A DNA stretch of 8,378 nucleotides from an uncultured Parabacteroides sp. (lineage in GTDB: Bacteria; Bacteroidota; Bacteroidia; Bacteroidales; Tannerellaceae): the NCBI GenBank assembly GCA_900547435.1, contig URGO01000137.1:1-8378 (forward strand), given 5' to 3'. Each line of letters starts with the position of its first letter. Position 1 is the stretch's first letter. This document shows positions 6,486 through 8,378 of the stretch, in pieces. Below the pieces are notes generated by a model. It saw nothing but the letters and a program-made list of their open reading frames with translations. It was not told the DNA's origin and searched no databases. The translations under genes and the position numbers were made by a program.

Positions 6486-7799
6486 TTACTTCTCCCGAAT
6501 AAATACATTTATCGGCGTCCCTGAGAAATTCCAATTTTCCCGAATCTTATTTTCTAAAAAACGCTTGTAAGGATCCTTGACCCATTGTGGCAGATTACAG
6601 AAAAAAACAAAAGACGGGATTGCGCCTGAAGGTAATTGCGTAATATATTTAATTTTGATATATTTCCCTTTCCATGCAGGAGGCGGATAATTCTCAATAA
6701 TAGGAAGCATCGTCTCATTCAATTTCGCCGTTGATACCCGACGTTGACGATTATCATAAACCTGCTTTGCGGTCTCCAGCACTTTAAAAATACGCTGCTT
6801 AGTCAAAGCAGAAATGAAAATAATCGGAAAATCAGTAAACGGGGCCAGACGTTCACGAATAGCTGTTGTGAATGTATCTATCACTCTTTGGTTCTTCTCC
6901 TCAACCAAATCCCATTTATTCACACAAACCACCAATCCTTTCCGGTTCTTCTGGATAAGCGAGAAAATATTCAAATCCTGGCTCTCAATACCGCGGGTGG
7001 CATCCAGCATCAAAACACAGACATCCGAATTTTCGATAGCCCTAATGGAACGAATCACAGAATAATATTCCAAATCCTCGTTTATCTTGCCTTTCTTACG
7101 AATCCCGGCGGTATCAACCAAATAAAAGTTTAATCCGAATTTATTGTATTTCGTATAAATGGAATCACGTGTTGTTCCCGCTATATCTGTAACGATATTC
7201 CGTTCTTCTCCGATAAAAGCATTCACTAAAGAAGATTTTCCTGCATTCGGACGTCCTACCACTGCTATACGTGGCAAATCTTCTTCCACCTCCATAACTT
7301 TTCCTTCCGGCATAACTTCCAGAATCTTATCCAACAAATCTCCGGTACAAGAGCCATTGATAGCCGAGATACAAATCGGATCACCCAATCCTAAAGAATA
7401 AAACTCAGCCGATTGGAGATGAGCATCGAAGCTATCCGCTTTGTTTGCCACCAACAATATTGGTTTCCGGCTACGCCGTAAGATATTTGCCACATCCATG
7501 TCCAAATCGGTCAAGCCATTCTGTACATCCACCACAAACAAGATAACATCCGCTTCCTCAATTGCGATTTTCACCTGCTTGTTGATTTCCTCTTCGAAAA
7601 CATCTTCTGAATTAACGACCCATCCACCGGTATCGACCAAAGAAAACTCCTTAGTCAACCATTCCACCTTGCCGTATTGGCGATCGCGTGTTGTTCCCGC
7701 TTCTTCATTGACAATAGCCTGCCGGCTTTGAGTCAGACGATTGAATAGCGTGGATTTTCCTACGTTGGGTCTACCAACTATTGCAACAAGATTTCCCAT
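6486..7799 (-). CDS. der: Ribosome biogenesis GTPase Der (double-Era GTPase)
   Basis: Der (EngA) has two GTPase domains in tandem and a KH-like C-terminal domain, and acts in late assembly of the 50S ribosomal subunit. The 437-aa product has normal length. Domain 1 shows GRPNVGKS (9-16), GTTRD (35-39), DTGG (56-59) and NKAD (119-122). Domain 2 shows GRPNAGKS (182-189), GTTRD (208-212), DTAG (229-232) and NKWD (294-297). The KH-like domain covers about 350-437 and ends in NVFIREK. All key nucleotide-binding residues are present. The ATG at 7799 leads straight into the first strand (NLVAIVGRPN), which fixes the start. It follows era by 64 bp on the same strand, probably as one transcript, and lrgA follows it. 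The function is secure. Confidence 0.98.
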   Translation of the reverse strand: MGNLVAIVGRPNVGKSTLFNRLTQSRQAIVNEEAGTTRDRQYGKVEWLTKEFSLVDTGGWVVNSEDVFEEEINKQVKIAIEEADVILFVVDVQNGLTDLDMDVANILRRSRKPILLVANKADSFDAHLQSAEFYSLGLGDPICISAINGSCTGDLLDKILEVMPEGKVMEVEEDLPRIAVVGRPNAGKSSLVNAFIGEERNIVTDIAGTTRDSIYTKYNKFGLNFYLVDTAGIRKKGKINEDLEYYSVIRSIRAIENSDVCVLMLDATRGIESQDLNIFSLIQKNRKGLVVCVNKWDLVEEKNQRVIDTFTTAIRERLAPFTDFPIIFISALTKQRIFKVLETAKQVYDNRQRRVSTAKLNETMLPIIENYPPPAWKGKYIKIKYITQLPSGAIPSFVFFCNLPQWVKDPYKRFLENKIRENWNFSGTPINVFIREK

Positions 7800-7802
7800 A
7801 CT

Positions 7803-7847
7803 ATTTTTAGTTTATGAGTTTGTAATTTTTTAGTTTACAATTTTTAG
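7803..7847 (-). repeat. Short AT-rich direct repeats between era and der
   Basis: TTTTTAGTTTA occurs at 7804-7814 and 7827-7837, 23 bp apart, with a third partial copy TTTTTAG at 7841-7847. The spacers are also similar (TTTGTAATT against TTTACAATT). The tract fills most of the 64-bp gap between the era stop and the der ATG. No TAnnTTTG element is seen here on the - strand, so der probably relies on a promoter upstream of era. Confidence 0.5.
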
Positions 7848-7863
7848 AGACATTCCTCTAAAC

Positions 7864-8378
7864 CTATTCCAAACGATAGCCGAACGCACGAAGCATATTA
7901 TCGCGATTTCGCCAATCCTTTTCCACTTTGACAAACATTTCGAGAAAGACTTTTTTCTCAAAAAAACGTTCGATATCCTTGCGAGCCATCGCCCCAACCT
8001 TTTTCAAAGCCTGTCCTTTATGACCGATAATAATTCCTTTCTGAGAATCCCGCTCACAGATGATAACAGCTTTGATATGAATAAGTTCATCATCTTCCTT
8101 AAATTGCTCTACGGCAACCTCCACAGCATAAGGGATCTCTTTATCATAAATCTGCAATATTTTTTCTCGGATTATCTCCGTAACAAAAAAACGGGCAGGT
8201 TTGTCCGTCAAAGAATCTTTCTCAAAAAACGGAGGAGAAGGAGGCAAAAGTTCCTGAATCCGTTTCAGTAAATAATCAAGATTAAATTTATATTGGGCAG
8301 AAACCGGTATTATCTCAGCATTCGGCAACAAAGAGTGCCATTCTTCTACCAAACGCTCCAGATCTTTCTGATCTTTCA
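7864..8378 (-). CDS. era: GTPase Era, C-terminal part (start outside window)
   Basis: Era is a GTPase with a C-terminal KH domain that binds near the 3' end of 16S rRNA and assists 30S assembly at the membrane face. The frame stays open to the right edge (KDQKDLERLVEEW at the start), so about 170 residues are visible and the TTG at 8352 is only an internal Leu. Visible features are the end of the GTPase domain with the G5 region IIPVSAQ, the linker LLPPSPPFFEKD, TEIIREK, and the KH domain with its GxxG motif GHKG within IIIGHKGQALKKVG. The tail VEKDWRNRDNMLRAFGY is typical of Era. The G1-G4 motifs lie outside the window. Together with der downstream this makes a ribosome-assembly GTPase pair. 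The identity is secure despite the truncation. Confidence 0.95.
   Translation of the reverse strand, partial: KDQKDLERLVEEWHSLLPNAEIIPVSAQYKFNLDYLLKRIQELLPPSPPFFEKDSLTDKPARFFVTEIIREKILQIYDKEIPYAVEVAVEQFKEDDELIHIKAVIICERDSQKGIIIGHKGQALKKVGAMARKDIERFFEKKVFLEMFVKVEKDWRNRDNMLRAFGYRLE

Noticed and set aside
6744..7731. Several + strand frames opposite der (6744-7133, 6814-7065, 7159-7401, 7441-7731).
   Set aside because: They are shadows of the der coding frame with no independent evidence.

Overview
The window looks like ordinary chromosome from a Bacteroides-type member of the Bacteroidota. The protein sequences have a Bacteroides flavour, starts generally lack Shine-Dalgarno sequences, and two gene starts are preceded by a good match to the Bacteroides -7 promoter element TAnnTTTG. 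I see no mobile element, CRISPR array, tRNA, rRNA or phage gene.

Left part, + strand (1-3190): the 3' end of a patatin-like phospholipase gene; a GH13 alpha-amylase-family gene interrupted by one in-frame TAA at 1649-1651; and prs (ribose-phosphate diphosphokinase) with its own promoter element and a strong terminator. Middle (3190-3412): a convergent junction with two back-to-back intrinsic terminators, one per strand.

Right part, - strand, in transcription order from the right edge: era (start outside the window), der, lrgA, lrgB, ahcY, then a small DUF3467 gene with its own promoter element and terminator. Era and Der are ribosome-assembly GTPases. LrgA/LrgB form a membrane pair whose genes are 3 nt apart. 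AhcY clears S-adenosylhomocysteine for the methyl cycle. PRPP synthesis (prs) and SAH turnover are core metabolism, so most of the window is housekeeping.

The points most worth a second look are: the lone nonsense codon in an otherwise intact GH13 reading frame; a leader before ahcY in which one 7-9 nt segment could pair with either of two downstream copies of its complement; short degenerate repeats in two intergenic gaps; and a perfect 17-bp dyad before lrgA, in a stretch where the lrgA start is ambiguous. I found no convincing new multi-gene system.
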